Positions 47,414 through 56,903 are shown, counted from the stretch's first letter. The stretch is DNA of 64,000 nucleotides from an uncultured Nitrospirales bacterium (GCA_958295805.1 OY282373.1:1769001-1833000); one strand, 5' to 3'. Notes: generated by a model from the sequence alone, not told the origin. Made by a program: numbers and translations.

Positions 47414-47937
47414 TCAGCGTCCAATTCCATGTGCCAATAGAGATAATCACGCCAACTGTCCGGAGTGTTCCGAATGCCGATCATGATTGTCAGGGTAGGA
47501 TTCCATCGCGGCTTTTGTGGTTTTTTCTTTAACTGCATGTGCGCTTCTTCCGGGGTTCTTCCGCTCTTTTTATTGTTACAACGCCAACACGCGGTCACGA
47601 TGTTTTCCCAGGTTTTTGTGCCGCCTTTTGCAATGGGGACGACGTGGTCAAACGTGAGTTCTTCAGTTCGAAACCGTTTATAACAGTATTGGCACGTATA
47701 GGTATCGCGAGTAAAAATGTTGATTCGGGAAAACTTGACCACCCGATGGGTGGACCTTACCTTGACGACTTTCAAAAGCCGCATCACCGAGGGAAGCTTG
47801 AAACGAATCGTGACGCCTCGAATTTCCCGATCGTACACCTCCAGAACTTCGACCTTTCCCTGGCAAAGCAGAGTCATGGCCTTCTGCCATTGCACGACGC
47901 GCAGGGGTTCATAGGTCGCGTTTAACAGTAACGTCAT
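47410..47937 (-). CDS. HNH endonuclease family protein
   Basis: The 175-residue protein has a zinc-type HNH domain: TCQYCYKRF (first Cys pair), LTFDHVVPIAKGGTKTWEN (His of the motif) and VTACWRCNNKKSGRTPEEA (second Cys pair and Asn). The N-terminal part (LLLNATYEPLRVVQWQKAM) is typical of chromosomal HNH proteins found widely in bacteria, whose target is unknown. It is coupled to the sirohaem gene. Confidence 0.9.
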   Translation of the reverse strand: MTLLLNATYEPLRVVQWQKAMTLLCQGKVEVLEVYDREIRGVTIRFKLPSVMRLLKVVKVRSTHRVVKFSRINIFTRDTYTCQYCYKRFRTEELTFDHVVPIAKGGTKTWENIVTACWRCNNKKSGRTPEEAHMQLKKKPQKPRWNPTLTIMIGIRNTPDSWRDYLYWHMELDAE

Positions 47938-48092
47938 TGAACCTTGTCCCGAATGTGATTCATGAAACGTACACGACGTGAAGACGTGTATAGCATCAGG
48001 AGCAATCCTGAATCAATATCAACGTCAAATCATCACTTGCGTCACGACGGAAGCCTTGGTAAAGTCCTTCCCCTTTCTGTAAAACGCTCAGC

Positions 48093-48419
48093 ATGAAATT
48101 CGTCAGTGCAGCAAAGCTCGAAGACCTCAAACCCGGCACGTGCCTCTCGGTGGAACTCGATGGTGAACGCGGAGTTGCACTCTTTCACGTGAATGGAGAA
48201 ATTCTGGCGATGGATAACACGTGTCCTCACGCCGGCGGCCCGCTCGGGGAAGGCACCCTCAATGGCGACGTGGTGACCTGCCCGTGGCACGGATGGGAAT
48301 TTAACGTCCGCACGGGACAATGCCTCAAAAACCCCGTGCCCGCTTGGGCCGTCCCCTGTTACCCGACGCGCGTGGAACACGGCGTCATCCATGTCGCGTT
48401 TCCATTGGAACCCGTCTGA
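48093..48419 (+). CDS. Rieske [2Fe-2S] ferredoxin-like protein
   Basis: The 108-residue protein contains CPHAGGPLGEG and CPWHGWEFN, the two Cys-x-His motifs that bind a Rieske cluster. The size and layout match NirD-like or dioxygenase-type ferredoxins that carry electrons to an oxygenase or nitrite reductase. No such partner lies next to it. Its end overlaps the convergent gene at 48385 by about 35 bp. Confidence 0.92.
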   Translation: MKFVSAAKLEDLKPGTCLSVELDGERGVALFHVNGEILAMDNTCPHAGGPLGEGTLNGDVVTCPWHGWEFNVRTGQCLKNPVPAWAVPCYPTRVEHGVIHVAFPLEPV

Positions 48420-48870
48420 AGGTTCCGGATATTTGATCCTGATGCGGCAACGGCGGTAACTCATGAAACGGCATGAAGTGAACGGCGGCTAACGAAATCA
48501 CCCGAACGGTCTTATCGCGTAACGTGACCCGCCAAGCAAACTCTCGCTCAATCCATTCATCAAATCCTTTCTCCCGAACAATCAGTCTCACCGCGTACAC
48601 TCCCGGTCGTTCTTGTCCGACTTGCCACTCACCTTTGCGGAAAGACGTTCCTTGTTCTTTCAGCCCTTCAATGTACTGATTGACGGCAGCCTCCAACGTC
48701 GGAGCATTTCGAGCAGGATGAGAACGAACCAGTGTCAACGCCTCGTGTGCCTGAGGGTCATCCGGAATATCGGGAGTGCGCCCTTCAGGCCTGGGAAACA
48801 CGATACCCGCGACGATAAGGAACACCAGGACGCCAAGGCCTAGGAGAATCCTGATTCTTTTCGATCCCAT
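48385..48870 (-). CDS. Unknown protein with one N-terminal membrane anchor
   Basis: The protein has about 161 residues from Met at 48870. It starts with KRIR followed by a single hydrophobic helix (ILLGLGVLVFLIVAGIVF). The remainder is a soluble domain outside the membrane with no known motif (VNQYIEGLKEQGTSFRKGEW). The longer start at 48906 would put 12 polar residues in front. It overlaps the end of the adenosyltransferase gene by 31 bp, so the two are co-transcribed. Confidence 0.65.
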   Translation of the reverse strand: MGSKRIRILLGLGVLVFLIVAGIVFPRPEGRTPDIPDDPQAHEALTLVRSHPARNAPTLEAAVNQYIEGLKEQGTSFRKGEWQVGQERPGVYAVRLIVREKGFDEWIEREFAWRVTLRDKTVRVISLAAVHFMPFHELPPLPHQDQISGTFRRVPMETRHG

Positions 48871-49433
48871 AAATATTCCGGTTCTCCTTGATGATGGGCC
48901 GTCCAACGAGCAAAAACGAACAAAGCGTCACTTAAACGATTCAAAAACGGGATAATCTGCGGATGGATGGGTTCCCCGTGAGCAAGATGAACGCACACGC
49001 GCTCGGCACGCCGACAAACGGTTCTGGCTTGGTGCAAAAATCCAGATATTTTTCCACCTCCCGGCAGAATGAACTCCTTCAACGGCAGTAAATCCTCCTG
49101 ACACCGATCAATCCAACGTTCCAATTGCTCAACGTCCTGAGGGGTCACCTCCGGCATATTCTTGAAGGCCTGTCCGGGAGCCGTAGCCAGCAACCCTCCA
49201 ATGTCAAACAGTTTATTCTGAATCCATTTCATCCAAGCTTCCAATTCTGCTTTGCCTTGACGGTCTTCCATCCGTTCCTGGTTAAACACGCGAGCGAGGC
49301 CAATCAGAGCATTCAATTCATCAACCGTTCCATAGGCCTCGACTCGGACGCCATCTTTATTCACCTCCTGGCCGCCTGCAAGCCTCGTTCGGCCGCCGTC
49401 GCCTGTTTTCGTATACACTTTAGAAATTCTCAT
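48840..49433 (-). CDS. Cob(I)alamin adenosyltransferase, PduO type
   Basis: The 197-residue protein starts KVYTKTGDGGRTRLAGGQEV, the ATP-binding signature of PduO/MMAB-type enzymes, and contains AYGTVDELNALIGLAR and GGKISGFLHQARTVCRRAER. It attaches the adenosyl group to cob(I)alamin to make coenzyme B12. Overlap with the downstream anchor-protein gene suggests co-expression. Confidence 0.92.
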   Translation of the reverse strand: MRISKVYTKTGDGGRTRLAGGQEVNKDGVRVEAYGTVDELNALIGLARVFNQERMEDRQGKAELEAWMKWIQNKLFDIGGLLATAPGQAFKNMPEVTPQDVEQLERWIDRCQEDLLPLKEFILPGGGKISGFLHQARTVCRRAERVCVHLAHGEPIHPQIIPFLNRLSDALFVFARWTAHHQGEPEYLWDRKESGFS

Positions 49434-49703
49434 GACTCAACCCCATAGGGTTCAGACTCAATTTATCGAAGCGCGTGACGCCTGCATGACTCTCTCGCCG
49501 GAAGCGTCATTATACTCAATGATATCGACCACTCCCAACCCTTCCACAAAGGAGGGAAAAAAAAGATACGGAGCGGTCAGGTTGATTGAAACTTCGCAGA
49601 ACGATGAGTTATACTTCACGCCTCCACATAGTGAACAGTGAAACACCAAAACAGAACGCATGACTCCAGCTTGATCTCCGATTCCCCTCCGACTGCGCTC
49701 TCG

Positions 49704-51074
49704 ATGACCAAAACTTCTCAGCCCCACGTGGTCGTGATCGGCGCCGGCTTTTGCGGCCTGGCGACGGCTTACGAACTCGGCCGGTACGGCGTCCGCGTCA
49801 CGGTGCTGGAACGGGATGACGAGATCGGCGGCCTCGCCGGCAGCTTCGTCGCGGGTGGCGAACGGCTCGAAAAGTTCTATCACCACTGGTTCACGAACGA
49901 CATCCACGTGATGCGGCTCATTGAAGAATTGGGCACGTCGGATCAAATCCTGCTACGTCCTACCCGGACCGGCGTGTACCACGCACACCACTTCTTCAAG
50001 CTCTCGACGCCCGTTGACCTCCTCCGCTTCTCGCCCCTGCCGTTCCTGAGCCGCATCCGGCTCGGACTGCTGGCACTACGGGCGCGCCACGTGCGGGACT
50101 GGCGCAGCCTTGAAGACCGAACGGCCGCGGACTGGCTCCGGGAACTGGGCGGAGAGCGGGTGTACCGGGTGGTGTGGGAGCCACTTCTGCGGGGAAAATT
50201 CGGCCACTTGGCGGAAGAGGTTGCGGCGGTCTGGTTCTGGAACAAACTCAAGCTGCGGGGCGGCAGCCGCGGCAAGGACGAAGCGGAACGGCTTGCCTAC
50301 TACCGGGGCGGGTTCGCCGCCCTCGCCGACGCCCTGGCCAATGCAATTTGCACTCAAGGCGGTGAAATCAAAACCGGCGTGCCGGTCATTGAGTTGCAGG
50401 TGGACGCCGGGCGGGTGACCGGAGTCGTGACCCCGGAGGCGACCTTCTCCGCCGATGGCGTCATTGCGACGCCGGCCCTGCCGATCGTCGCCGATCTCGT
50501 AGAACCGCACGTGCCGGACGAGTATACCCGTCATCTGCGTCGCATCCGCTATCTTGCCAACGTCTGCATCGTGCTCGAACTGGACCGGAGCCTTTCGGAA
50601 ATCTACTGGCTGAACGTCAACGATCCCGGGTTCCCCTTCGTGGGAGTCATTGAGCATACGAATTTCGAGCCGGCCTCGACCTACGCCGGCCGGCACATTG
50701 TTTATCTGTCCAGGTATCTGCCCGAGAGTGACGCGTTCTATCAGATGCCGGATCAGGAGACGGTCAAGACCACGCTCGAACATTTGCGACGGATGTTCCC
50801 GGATCTGACGGACGATTGGATCCTGGCCGCCCACGTTTGGCGTGCCCGTTACGCACAACCCGTCGTGGAACGCGGCTACCGCCGATTGATCCCCGCTGTG
50901 CGGACACCCTTGGCAAACGTGTTGCTGGCAACCATGGCCCAGGTTTATCCTCAAGACCGTGGCACGAACTATGCGATCCAACAAGGCAGGGAAACCGCCG
51001 TTGCCATGGCAGCGACGTTGAACGGCGACCGCCACGGCATCAGTCCACAACGTCAGACGACGCCAAGTGATTGA
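49704..51074 (+). CDS. FAD-dependent amine-oxidase-like oxidoreductase
   Basis: The protein has about 456 residues. The start at 49704 puts the dinucleotide motif VVVIGAGFCGLATAYELGRY at the N-terminus. It is of the protoporphyrinogen-oxidase or phytoene-desaturase-like superfamily, with GGLAGSF after the first strand, LEKFYHHWFTNDIHVMRLIE, and a C-terminal FAD motif region ATMAQVYPQDRGTNYAIQQG. Relatives near polysaccharide genes act on sugar nucleotides or lipids. The substrate is not known here. Its GC content seems higher than that of its neighbours. Confidence 0.8.
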   Translation: MTKTSQPHVVVIGAGFCGLATAYELGRYGVRVTVLERDDEIGGLAGSFVAGGERLEKFYHHWFTNDIHVMRLIEELGTSDQILLRPTRTGVYHAHHFFKLSTPVDLLRFSPLPFLSRIRLGLLALRARHVRDWRSLEDRTAADWLRELGGERVYRVVWEPLLRGKFGHLAEEVAAVWFWNKLKLRGGSRGKDEAERLAYYRGGFAALADALANAICTQGGEIKTGVPVIELQVDAGRVTGVVTPEATFSADGVIATPALPIVADLVEPHVPDEYTRHLRRIRYLANVCIVLELDRSLSEIYWLNVNDPGFPFVGVIEHTNFEPASTYAGRHIVYLSRYLPESDAFYQMPDQETVKTTLEHLRRMFPDLTDDWILAAHVWRARYAQPVVERGYRRLIPAVRTPLANVLLATMAQVYPQDRGTNYAIQQGRETAVAMAATLNGDRHGISPQRQTTPSD

Positions 51075-51099
51075 GTACCCTGATTGGCTCATGAAGGGG

Positions 51100-51188
51100 T
51101 GGTGCTGGAGGCCGGACTTGAACCGGCACGCCTCTTTCGAAGCACGGGATTTTAAGTCCCGGGTGTCTGCCTATTCCACCACTCCAGC
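51100..51188 (-). tRNA. tRNA-Leu (TAA)
   Basis: On the minus strand the gene begins GCTGGAGTGGTGGAATAGGC and ends CTCCAGCACCA, giving a 7-bp acceptor stem, discriminator A and encoded CCA. The anticodon loop is CTTAAAA with TAA. The long variable arm (GTGCTTCGAAAGAGGCGT) is typical of Leu tRNA. Its length is 89 nt. Confidence 0.95.
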
Positions 51189-51242
51189 ACAGGAGGTCAC
51201 TCTACCAGCACGCTTCCTGAGTGACAAGAAGTGACAAGAACG

Positions 51243-52250
51243 TCAAGCATCCAGCACGTGTTTTTGATACCACGTCCAGAACTCGCGCAGACCTTCTTTC
51301 ACCGACCATTGAGGGTTATAGCCCAATAATTTTCTCGCCTTGGAAACGTCAGCACAGGTGGCGGCAACATCCGCCTTCATCATCGGCACTGAAACCAGGT
51401 TGGCCCGGCGTCCAACGTATTCTTCAAGCACGTGCACAAACTCCGTCAACGACACCGGTTCTCCTCTTCCGAGATTCACCACCTCATACCCAAGCGGTCG
51501 ATCAACCGCATTGACGACTCCCTGGACAATATCCGTCACGAAGGTCCAGTCACGGCGCATGTGTCCAGAGTTATAGAATGGAACTTCACGTGAAAAAAAG
51601 ATATTGTCCAAAACCTTGTAGGCCATCATGTCCGGGCGTCCCCGCGGCCCATACACCGTAAAAAACCGTACGGCGGTAAACGCCAGTCCAAACAGATGAT
51701 GATACGAATAGCCCAGCATCTCCCCGGCTCTCTTGCTGGCGGCATAAGGGGCTAAGGGTCGTTCGCATGGATCGTGTTCTTGAAACGGAACGAGTTGGGT
51801 ATTGCCATAGACCGACGAAGTTGAGGCAAACACAAAGGTGGGGAACGCGGAACGGGTGGCCTGGGTTCCAACCCGTCCCACGGCAGCCTCCAAGAGATTC
51901 AGCGTTCCGTTCACGTTCACGTCGTAATAGAGACGCGGCTTCTCCATTGAGACTCGAACGCCGGCCATCGCCGCCAAGTGGACGATGCCCTCAAACTCAT
52001 AGCTTGAAAAAATTTCGGCTATGGTCTGCTGGTTTCGGATATCCCCTTCAATAAACGTCAACGTCTCTGCTTGACCACTTTGCTTCAAGGCCCGTCGGAC
52101 TTCTTCGACGTTGGCTCGTTTTCTGGCCGGATCGTAATAATCGTTGAAGTTATCCAGCCCCACGACTCGGTCCCCGCGTGTCACAAGCGCCTGAATCGTA
52201 TGACTGCCGATAAATCCCGCGGCTCCCGTGACAAAAATGGTTTTACTCAT
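51243..52250 (-). CDS. NAD-dependent nucleotide-sugar epimerase (UDP-glucuronate 4-epimerase-like)
   Basis: The protein has about 335 residues from Met at 52250, giving the Rossmann motif FVTGAAGFIGSHTIQAL at the start. The extended-SDR catalytic Tyr-x-x-x-Lys is in APYAASKRAGEML, the preceding Ser is in FASTSSVYGN, and FFTVYGPRGRPDMM is characteristic of the UDP-glucuronate/galacturonate epimerase group. It would make nucleotide sugars for a surface polysaccharide. It is transcribed toward the tRNA-Leu gene. Confidence 0.88.
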   Translation of the reverse strand: MSKTIFVTGAAGFIGSHTIQALVTRGDRVVGLDNFNDYYDPARKRANVEEVRRALKQSGQAETLTFIEGDIRNQQTIAEIFSSYEFEGIVHLAAMAGVRVSMEKPRLYYDVNVNGTLNLLEAAVGRVGTQATRSAFPTFVFASTSSVYGNTQLVPFQEHDPCERPLAPYAASKRAGEMLGYSYHHLFGLAFTAVRFFTVYGPRGRPDMMAYKVLDNIFFSREVPFYNSGHMRRDWTFVTDIVQGVVNAVDRPLGYEVVNLGRGEPVSLTEFVHVLEEYVGRRANLVSVPMMKADVAATCADVSKARKLLGYNPQWSVKEGLREFWTWYQKHVLDA

Positions 52251-52368
52251 GCTTCTTGCTCTCCCAATACGCCTATTTTTGCTCTCGCATTGTATCAATC
52301 GGCTTTCGGTCGTATCATTCGACGTGACGTGGAACCCAGAAAATCAAAAACTTTCCAATGACCCGTTC

Positions 52369-52677
52369 ATGAGGAGAATCTTGACTACTTTGCCTGCCAC
52401 GGAAGTAACGGAACTCACAAAAGAAGAAACCGGCCGCGGCACCGGTCTAGACTTTGAAGCCGAAGTGATCGTCTACAACTGTGATTGTCATACGTATCGA
52501 CAGGTGATTGAGTTGTTTTGTCGGCATATTCCAGGCATGCGTCCTTCCAAGGCTTTTGAGTTGGCTTGGCGGATTGATCACCAAGGACGTGCCTCAGTGT
52601 ACCAAGGGTCTCAACGGTCCGCGAATGAGATCGCAGGCAAACTGGCTGCCGGTGGGTTACGAGTCGAGGTTCGCTGA
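52369..52677 (+). CDS. ClpS-like protease adaptor
   Basis: From Met at 52369 the protein has 102 residues. The second half follows the ClpS fold: EVIVYNCDCHTYRQVIELFC (where ClpS has YNDDxxTxxxV), then the helix PSKAFELAWRIDHQGRASVY and ANEIAGKLAAGGLRVEV. ClpS delivers N-degron substrates to ClpA. Substitutions at the Asp-Asp pair mean that substrate choice may differ. The upstream extension to 52228 runs through the epimerase start region and is unlikely. Confidence 0.75.
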   Translation: MRRILTTLPATEVTELTKEETGRGTGLDFEAEVIVYNCDCHTYRQVIELFCRHIPGMRPSKAFELAWRIDHQGRASVYQGSQRSANEIAGKLAAGGLRVEVR

Positions 52678-52766
52678 CCACGTTCTTCTTGCTCTTGGCC
52701 ACACCCGTCTTCCGTTCAGCGTCCATTGTTCAGACACGACGTCACACGTTGCGACGGGTGACAATC

Positions 52767-53102
52767 TCATGAGTTCGATTTCGTTTTTTTCGCTCTGCTC
52801 AGCTTCGGCGGTTTCAAGTTGGTCCTCGACGTCGCAGTCTTTGAACCTTTGGGCGGTGTATCTCGCGGCGTTTTCTTTGACACATTTTTTTTGGCGGCCG
52901 ATCTGAGTTTTGACGGATTGAGAACCTGGAGCGATTGCCGCATTTTCAAAGATTTGAGCTTATCGCCGCTATACACGCGAACTTGATACAGTTCTAAGAG
53001 TTGATGAATGGCTTTGGGGTCTCCTTTCCGAGCCAGCGCCAACAAATGCCGACGCTGGTTCATCTCCTCTTCTTCTGTATGGGACGTCACTCGCCTCTCC
53101 AT
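52767..53102 (-). CDS. Unknown small protein with Lys-rich C-terminal tail
   Basis: The 111-residue protein has a helical N-terminus (RRHLLALARKGDPKAIHQLL) and a Lys/Ser/Pro-rich tail (KKNVSKKTPRDTPPKGSK) like histone H1-type or DNA-binding tails. It may bind nucleic acid. The family is unknown. The true start could be the internal Met 14 codons later. Confidence 0.5.
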   Translation of the reverse strand: MERRVTSHTEEEEMNQRRHLLALARKGDPKAIHQLLELYQVRVYSGDKLKSLKMRQSLQVLNPSKLRSAAKKNVSKKTPRDTPPKGSKTATSRTNLKPPKLSRAKKTKSNS

Positions 53103-53201
53103 GTCAACCCTATGTGGTCCTCGGTCGTTCTGAGAAACGTCGCCTTCTCATCGGACTGCACGACTTAAGAGGTCCGACGCGAAGAACGTTCTCCCAGTCG
53201 G

Positions 53202-53429
53202 TTATTGTTTGTTGTTAAACACCGCCGCGTCACACGAAAAATACTTCAATTGCTTCAAAGGGATAATGATGACTTCTTTCGGAGAATCAATTTCCAGGAT
53301 TTCCATGTCATCGCTAATGGTATGACGAACGGCATCACTCACCGTGAGTTCCTGATTATCCGTAAATACCACTTTTATCCAATACTGCACACCCCCACTC
53401 CTTCCTGGTTGTCCTGACCGTTCAGGCAT
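53202..53429 (-). CDS. Unknown small protein
   Basis: The protein has about 75 residues from Met at 53429. This start avoids overlap with proC, while the longer frame to 53531 would overlap it. The core (YWIKVVFTDNQELTVSDAVR, then EIDSPKEVIIIPLKQLKYFS) looks like a small beta-rich fold. It lies 22 bp behind the proC stop, so it is probably in the same operon. No function is recognised. Confidence 0.5.
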   Translation of the reverse strand: MPERSGQPGRSGGVQYWIKVVFTDNQELTVSDAVRHTISDDMEILEIDSPKEVIIIPLKQLKYFSCDAAVFNNKQ

Positions 53430-53451
53430 TTCCCGTCCTAAACCCCGTTTT

Positions 53452-54348
53452 CTATGTTTTGGTCCGACGTCGCTTTCCTGACGTGGCTCGTTTCGTTGAA
53501 CGAGCCTCAAAGGAGGATTCCTTGAATTCATGAGCCCGTTGTCCTAACTCCCGACAACGAATCGTCGCGCTCTCCACGGCGCTCATAACCGTGCCGCGCA
53601 GCCGGCCCTTCTCGAGTTGATGCACCCCTGCAATCGTGGTTCCCCCCGGAGACGTCACGCGATCCTTCAGTACCCCCGGATGCTCCTTCGTTTCCAGCAC
53701 CATCTTCGCCGCACCCAACACAGTTTGCGCGGCCAATTGTTGCGCGTGCGGCCGAGACAGTCCCATCTTGACGCCTCCATCGGCCAAGGCTTCAATAAAC
53801 ATAGAGACGTACGCCGGCCCCCCGCCACTGAGACCCGTCACCGTATCCAACTGCGATTCATCAACCACGACGACGTTTCCCACGGCCTCGAACACCGCCT
53901 GCGCCACCTGCATGTGTTCGAGCGTGACTCCCGGCCCTCGAGCCAGTGCCGTCGCGCCTTCTAAGACAATAGCCGGCGTATTCGGCATGGCCCGTACGAC
54001 GTGAGCTTGCGGATGGAGTCCCTTGATGATGGCGGCAATCGGCACACCCGCGGCAACACTGATAATGAGTTGATCGGCCCGATGAGACAAATCCAATTCC
54101 CTTAAAACATCATCCATCACCTGCGGTTTAACGGCTAAAATGACGATATCGGAACCCTTCGCAGATTTTTCATTATCTCGACTGACCTGGATGCTAAAAC
54201 GTTTCTGGAAGTAAGCCAACTTCCGGGCATCCACGTCGGTGGCAATAATCCGGTTCGGGGGGAGTGCCTCCTTTTTCAGTAAGCCGGAAACAAGGGCTTC
54301 CGCCATATTCCCTGCACCAATGACGGCAATCTTTTTTCGTTTTAACAT
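53452..54348 (-). CDS. proC: Pyrroline-5-carboxylate reductase
   Basis: The 298-residue protein has the NADPH motif IAVIGAGNMAEALVSGLLKK, VRAMPNTPAIVLEGATAL, and the signature DTVTGLSGGGPAYVSMFIEA with LKDRVTSPGGTTIAGVHQLE. It reduces pyrroline-5-carboxylate to proline, the last step after ProA (gene at 40760). The C-terminus carries an extra 20 basic residues (RSTKRATSGKRRRTKT). Confidence 0.95.
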   Translation of the reverse strand: MLKRKKIAVIGAGNMAEALVSGLLKKEALPPNRIIATDVDARKLAYFQKRFSIQVSRDNEKSAKGSDIVILAVKPQVMDDVLRELDLSHRADQLIISVAAGVPIAAIIKGLHPQAHVVRAMPNTPAIVLEGATALARGPGVTLEHMQVAQAVFEAVGNVVVVDESQLDTVTGLSGGGPAYVSMFIEALADGGVKMGLSRPHAQQLAAQTVLGAAKMVLETKEHPGVLKDRVTSPGGTTIAGVHQLEKGRLRGTVMSAVESATIRCRELGQRAHEFKESSFEARSTKRATSGKRRRTKT

Positions 54349-54462
54349 AATCGGAACAGTATATCGCGGTTGTCAGGGCCATTCAACCAATTCAATGGAG
54401 TTGCTCCCACCCCGGCATGAGAAGTGTGAACCGGTCCTGGCGTTCACGGCATTCAAAAAGAC

Positions 54463-54492
54463 TTGCTGCTTTTTTGAGGACCGGAGTAATAT
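54463..54492 (+). promoter_or_regulatory. Possible promoter for the HEAT-like gene pair
   Basis: TTGCTG at 54463-54468 and TAATAT at 54487-54492 are separated by 18 bp, in the 225-bp gap between the divergent proC and HEAT-like genes. Confidence 0.35.
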
Positions 54493-54573
54493 AGTGCCCC
54501 TTAGACCGGGTGAGATGACCAAAAAGCGCCATCCCTGCCCTGCATGTCGTCACCATGCGAAAGGAGGCTCCTT

Positions 54574-55680
54574 ATGAAACACTGGTCATGGGTATGCACC
54601 CTGTGCACGATCCTCAGTTTGTCCTTCATTCTTGTTCCCGAAAGCACGGCGCGTCGGACCTACTTGACCGCGGAACAGAAGCAACGACTCCAACAAGCTC
54701 AAACCATCTTACTGACCACGCTGGCGCTTACCGAAAAGGGGCGCACCGATTCCACCGCTCTCCGGACTCTTGTCTCTCGTCGACTCGAAGACGTCGGCTT
54801 TTCCGTCGTGATTGATCGAACGCAACCCCACGACGTCGAGTTCAAAGTAAAATGTGAAGAACGGAAAACGTGGACCGGCACCACGGCCGAAGGAGGCGAC
54901 GCCGAACTGTCTGACGCCCCGGCGCGGCTGTGGAAAGGCCCCGCGTGCTTGTTGACGTATTTACTCAACGGTCAGAATCTCGGATGGTATAAGGAAGTCC
55001 GGACCACCTTCCCTGATGCCTTGCACGCGGCGAAAGCAGCAGACGCCAAGGACGCGGGAGCTTATGCCCTTTCTCAGTTGGCGAAACGCCTCTCTCAATA
55101 TGACTTTCCGGTGCTCATTGCCGCAGAATGGGGGCAACCCCATCGCCTGATGAACCTATTGGACGCACCTCGGACGCCGAAAATTCGGAAACTTTTCATT
55201 CTCTCCACCCTGAGCGAAATAGAAGCCGACGTCGCGCTTCCTCAATTAACCCAGCTCATGAAGGATAAGGATTTAGCCCAGGAAGCCGTCGAGGCACTGA
55301 AGGGCATAGGCGAAGACTCCATCCCCCTGCTCACCCATTTGTTTCAATCATCGACGCAACCCGCGATTCAAAGCGCCGCCGCCAAAGCATTGGGTGACGT
55401 GGCAGGAGCCAGCGGCAACCCGGCAGCTATCCCGCCTCTTCTGGAATATCTCAAGAACGCCTTGAAGAATTTCAACACTCCGGCTGATATTAACTTCCCG
55501 GTTTTAACGCAGGTGGTCTGGGGCCTTGGCAAACTGCGCGATGAAACGTCTCTCGAACCGATGACTGAACTCAATCAGAAAGTCTGGTTGATGAACGATA
55601 ACTCCAAAGAAATGGGAGCCCTCCGCGAGGCGGCAAATTGGACGTATAAACAACTCGATCTGGACGGGCACGTAAGCTGA
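54574..55680 (+). CDS. Exported HEAT-repeat-like protein, paralog 1
   Basis: The 368-residue protein has a strong RBS (AAGGAGG, 7 nt before the ATG) and a signal peptide (WVCTLCTILSLSFILVPEST-A). The first domain has two conserved Cys residues in VKCEERKTWTG and RLWKGPACLLTY. Residues from about 190 on are HEAT-like helical pairs (LPQLTQLMKDKDLAQEAVEA, IPLLTHLFQSSTQPAIQSAA). It should act outside the cytoplasm as a binding scaffold. Its partner is unknown. A paralog follows directly. Confidence 0.7.
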   Translation: MKHWSWVCTLCTILSLSFILVPESTARRTYLTAEQKQRLQQAQTILLTTLALTEKGRTDSTALRTLVSRRLEDVGFSVVIDRTQPHDVEFKVKCEERKTWTGTTAEGGDAELSDAPARLWKGPACLLTYLLNGQNLGWYKEVRTTFPDALHAAKAADAKDAGAYALSQLAKRLSQYDFPVLIAAEWGQPHRLMNLLDAPRTPKIRKLFILSTLSEIEADVALPQLTQLMKDKDLAQEAVEALKGIGEDSIPLLTHLFQSSTQPAIQSAAAKALGDVAGASGNPAAIPPLLEYLKNALKNFNTPADINFPVLTQVVWGLGKLRDETSLEPMTELNQKVWLMNDNSKEMGALREAANWTYKQLDLDGHVS

Positions 55681-55773
55681 CCGAAACGACTGATAACCCG
55701 GCAAGGCGATCTTTCTTTTTACCATCATTCACCCTCTTTTTTGCATTCACCCTGATTCCCGTCGGGAGGATTC

Positions 55774-56877
55774 ATGATGCGCTACTTACCCGGACTCCTC
55801 GTCTGTTTGTTTGTGTTGACCTTCGCAACCGAAAGCACGGCACGCCGCAGCCACATTACGCCGGAACAACGAACGCAATTGGCCAAGGTCCAAACGATCT
55901 ATCTCAACGTCATTGCCCTGACGGAAGACGGACGAGTTCCTTCAGATGATCTCGCGGCAACCATCCGGACCCGGCTCGAGGCAATCGGGTACAAGATCGT
56001 GACCAACAGAAAAGAACCCCACGACGTGGAATTCCGCGTCAAATGCGAAGAACGAAAACGTTGGAGCGGCACGACTCGTTCCGGCGGAGACGCGGAGTTA
56101 GCAGACGCCCCTGCCCGACTCTGGAAGGGACCCGCGTGTCTGTTCAACTATCGACTCGAAGGTCAAGACTTAGGGTGGTACAAAGAAACGCGAACCGCCT
56201 TCGCTGATGCCGTTGCCGCGGCAAGACAAGCCAAAGCCAAAAGCTCCGGGCAATACGCCCTGGAACAATTAAACCTGAAATTACAGGAATTTGATTTTCC
56301 GGTCATGATCGCCACGGAGTGGGGGCACACCGACCGGTTGGCCACGCTCCTGGAATCACCGGACACTGATAAACGCCGGAAACTCAGAATTCTGGCGACC
56401 CTGTCCCGGGTCCAATCCCAAGAAGCCTTTCCCCATTTGGTCAAGCTGGCCAAAGATGAAAACGCCGAGTTTGCCGCGGAAGCGATTATCGCCTTGGCTG
56501 GAATCGGCAAATCCGCGACGCCAATCCTCACCGATATTTTCGTGAAAACGAAGAATTCACAAATTCAAGCCGCGGCGGCAAAGGGCCTGGGATTGATCGG
56601 CGCCCTCACCGGTGACCCCGACATTACACCGCCCTTACTCGATTATCTCAATAACAACTTGAAAGACATGGATGAATCCTCGGACATTGATTTTCCCGTG
56701 CTCACCGAAGTGGTCTGGTCCATTGCCAAGCTTCGCAATGAGCAATCCATTAAGCCCATTGAAGAGTTGAACGCCAAAATCTGGCTTATTCGAGACACCT
56801 CGGAAGCCATGAGGAACCTGCGTGACGCCGCCAACGTGGCCACCAAAATGGTGGACCTGGATTATCAAATCATGTAA
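55774..56877 (+). CDS. Exported HEAT-repeat-like protein, paralog 2
   Basis: The 367-residue protein is collinear with the gene at 54574 over its whole length, including ARRSHITPEQRTQLAKVQTI after the signal peptide, PHDVEFRVKCEERKRWSGTT and ADAPARLWKGPACLFNY. The copies are clearly diverged, so the duplication is old and both are kept. The RBS is GGGAGGA. The second half again consists of HEAT-like pairs. Confidence 0.7.
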   Translation: MMRYLPGLLVCLFVLTFATESTARRSHITPEQRTQLAKVQTIYLNVIALTEDGRVPSDDLAATIRTRLEAIGYKIVTNRKEPHDVEFRVKCEERKRWSGTTRSGGDAELADAPARLWKGPACLFNYRLEGQDLGWYKETRTAFADAVAAARQAKAKSSGQYALEQLNLKLQEFDFPVMIATEWGHTDRLATLLESPDTDKRRKLRILATLSRVQSQEAFPHLVKLAKDENAEFAAEAIIALAGIGKSATPILTDIFVKTKNSQIQAAAAKGLGLIGALTGDPDITPPLLDYLNNNLKDMDESSDIDFPVLTEVVWSIAKLRNEQSIKPIEELNAKIWLIRDTSEAMRNLRDAANVATKMVDLDYQIM

Positions 56878-56903
56878 CCCCGCTTTTCGGCGATCCGAGC
56901 AGG

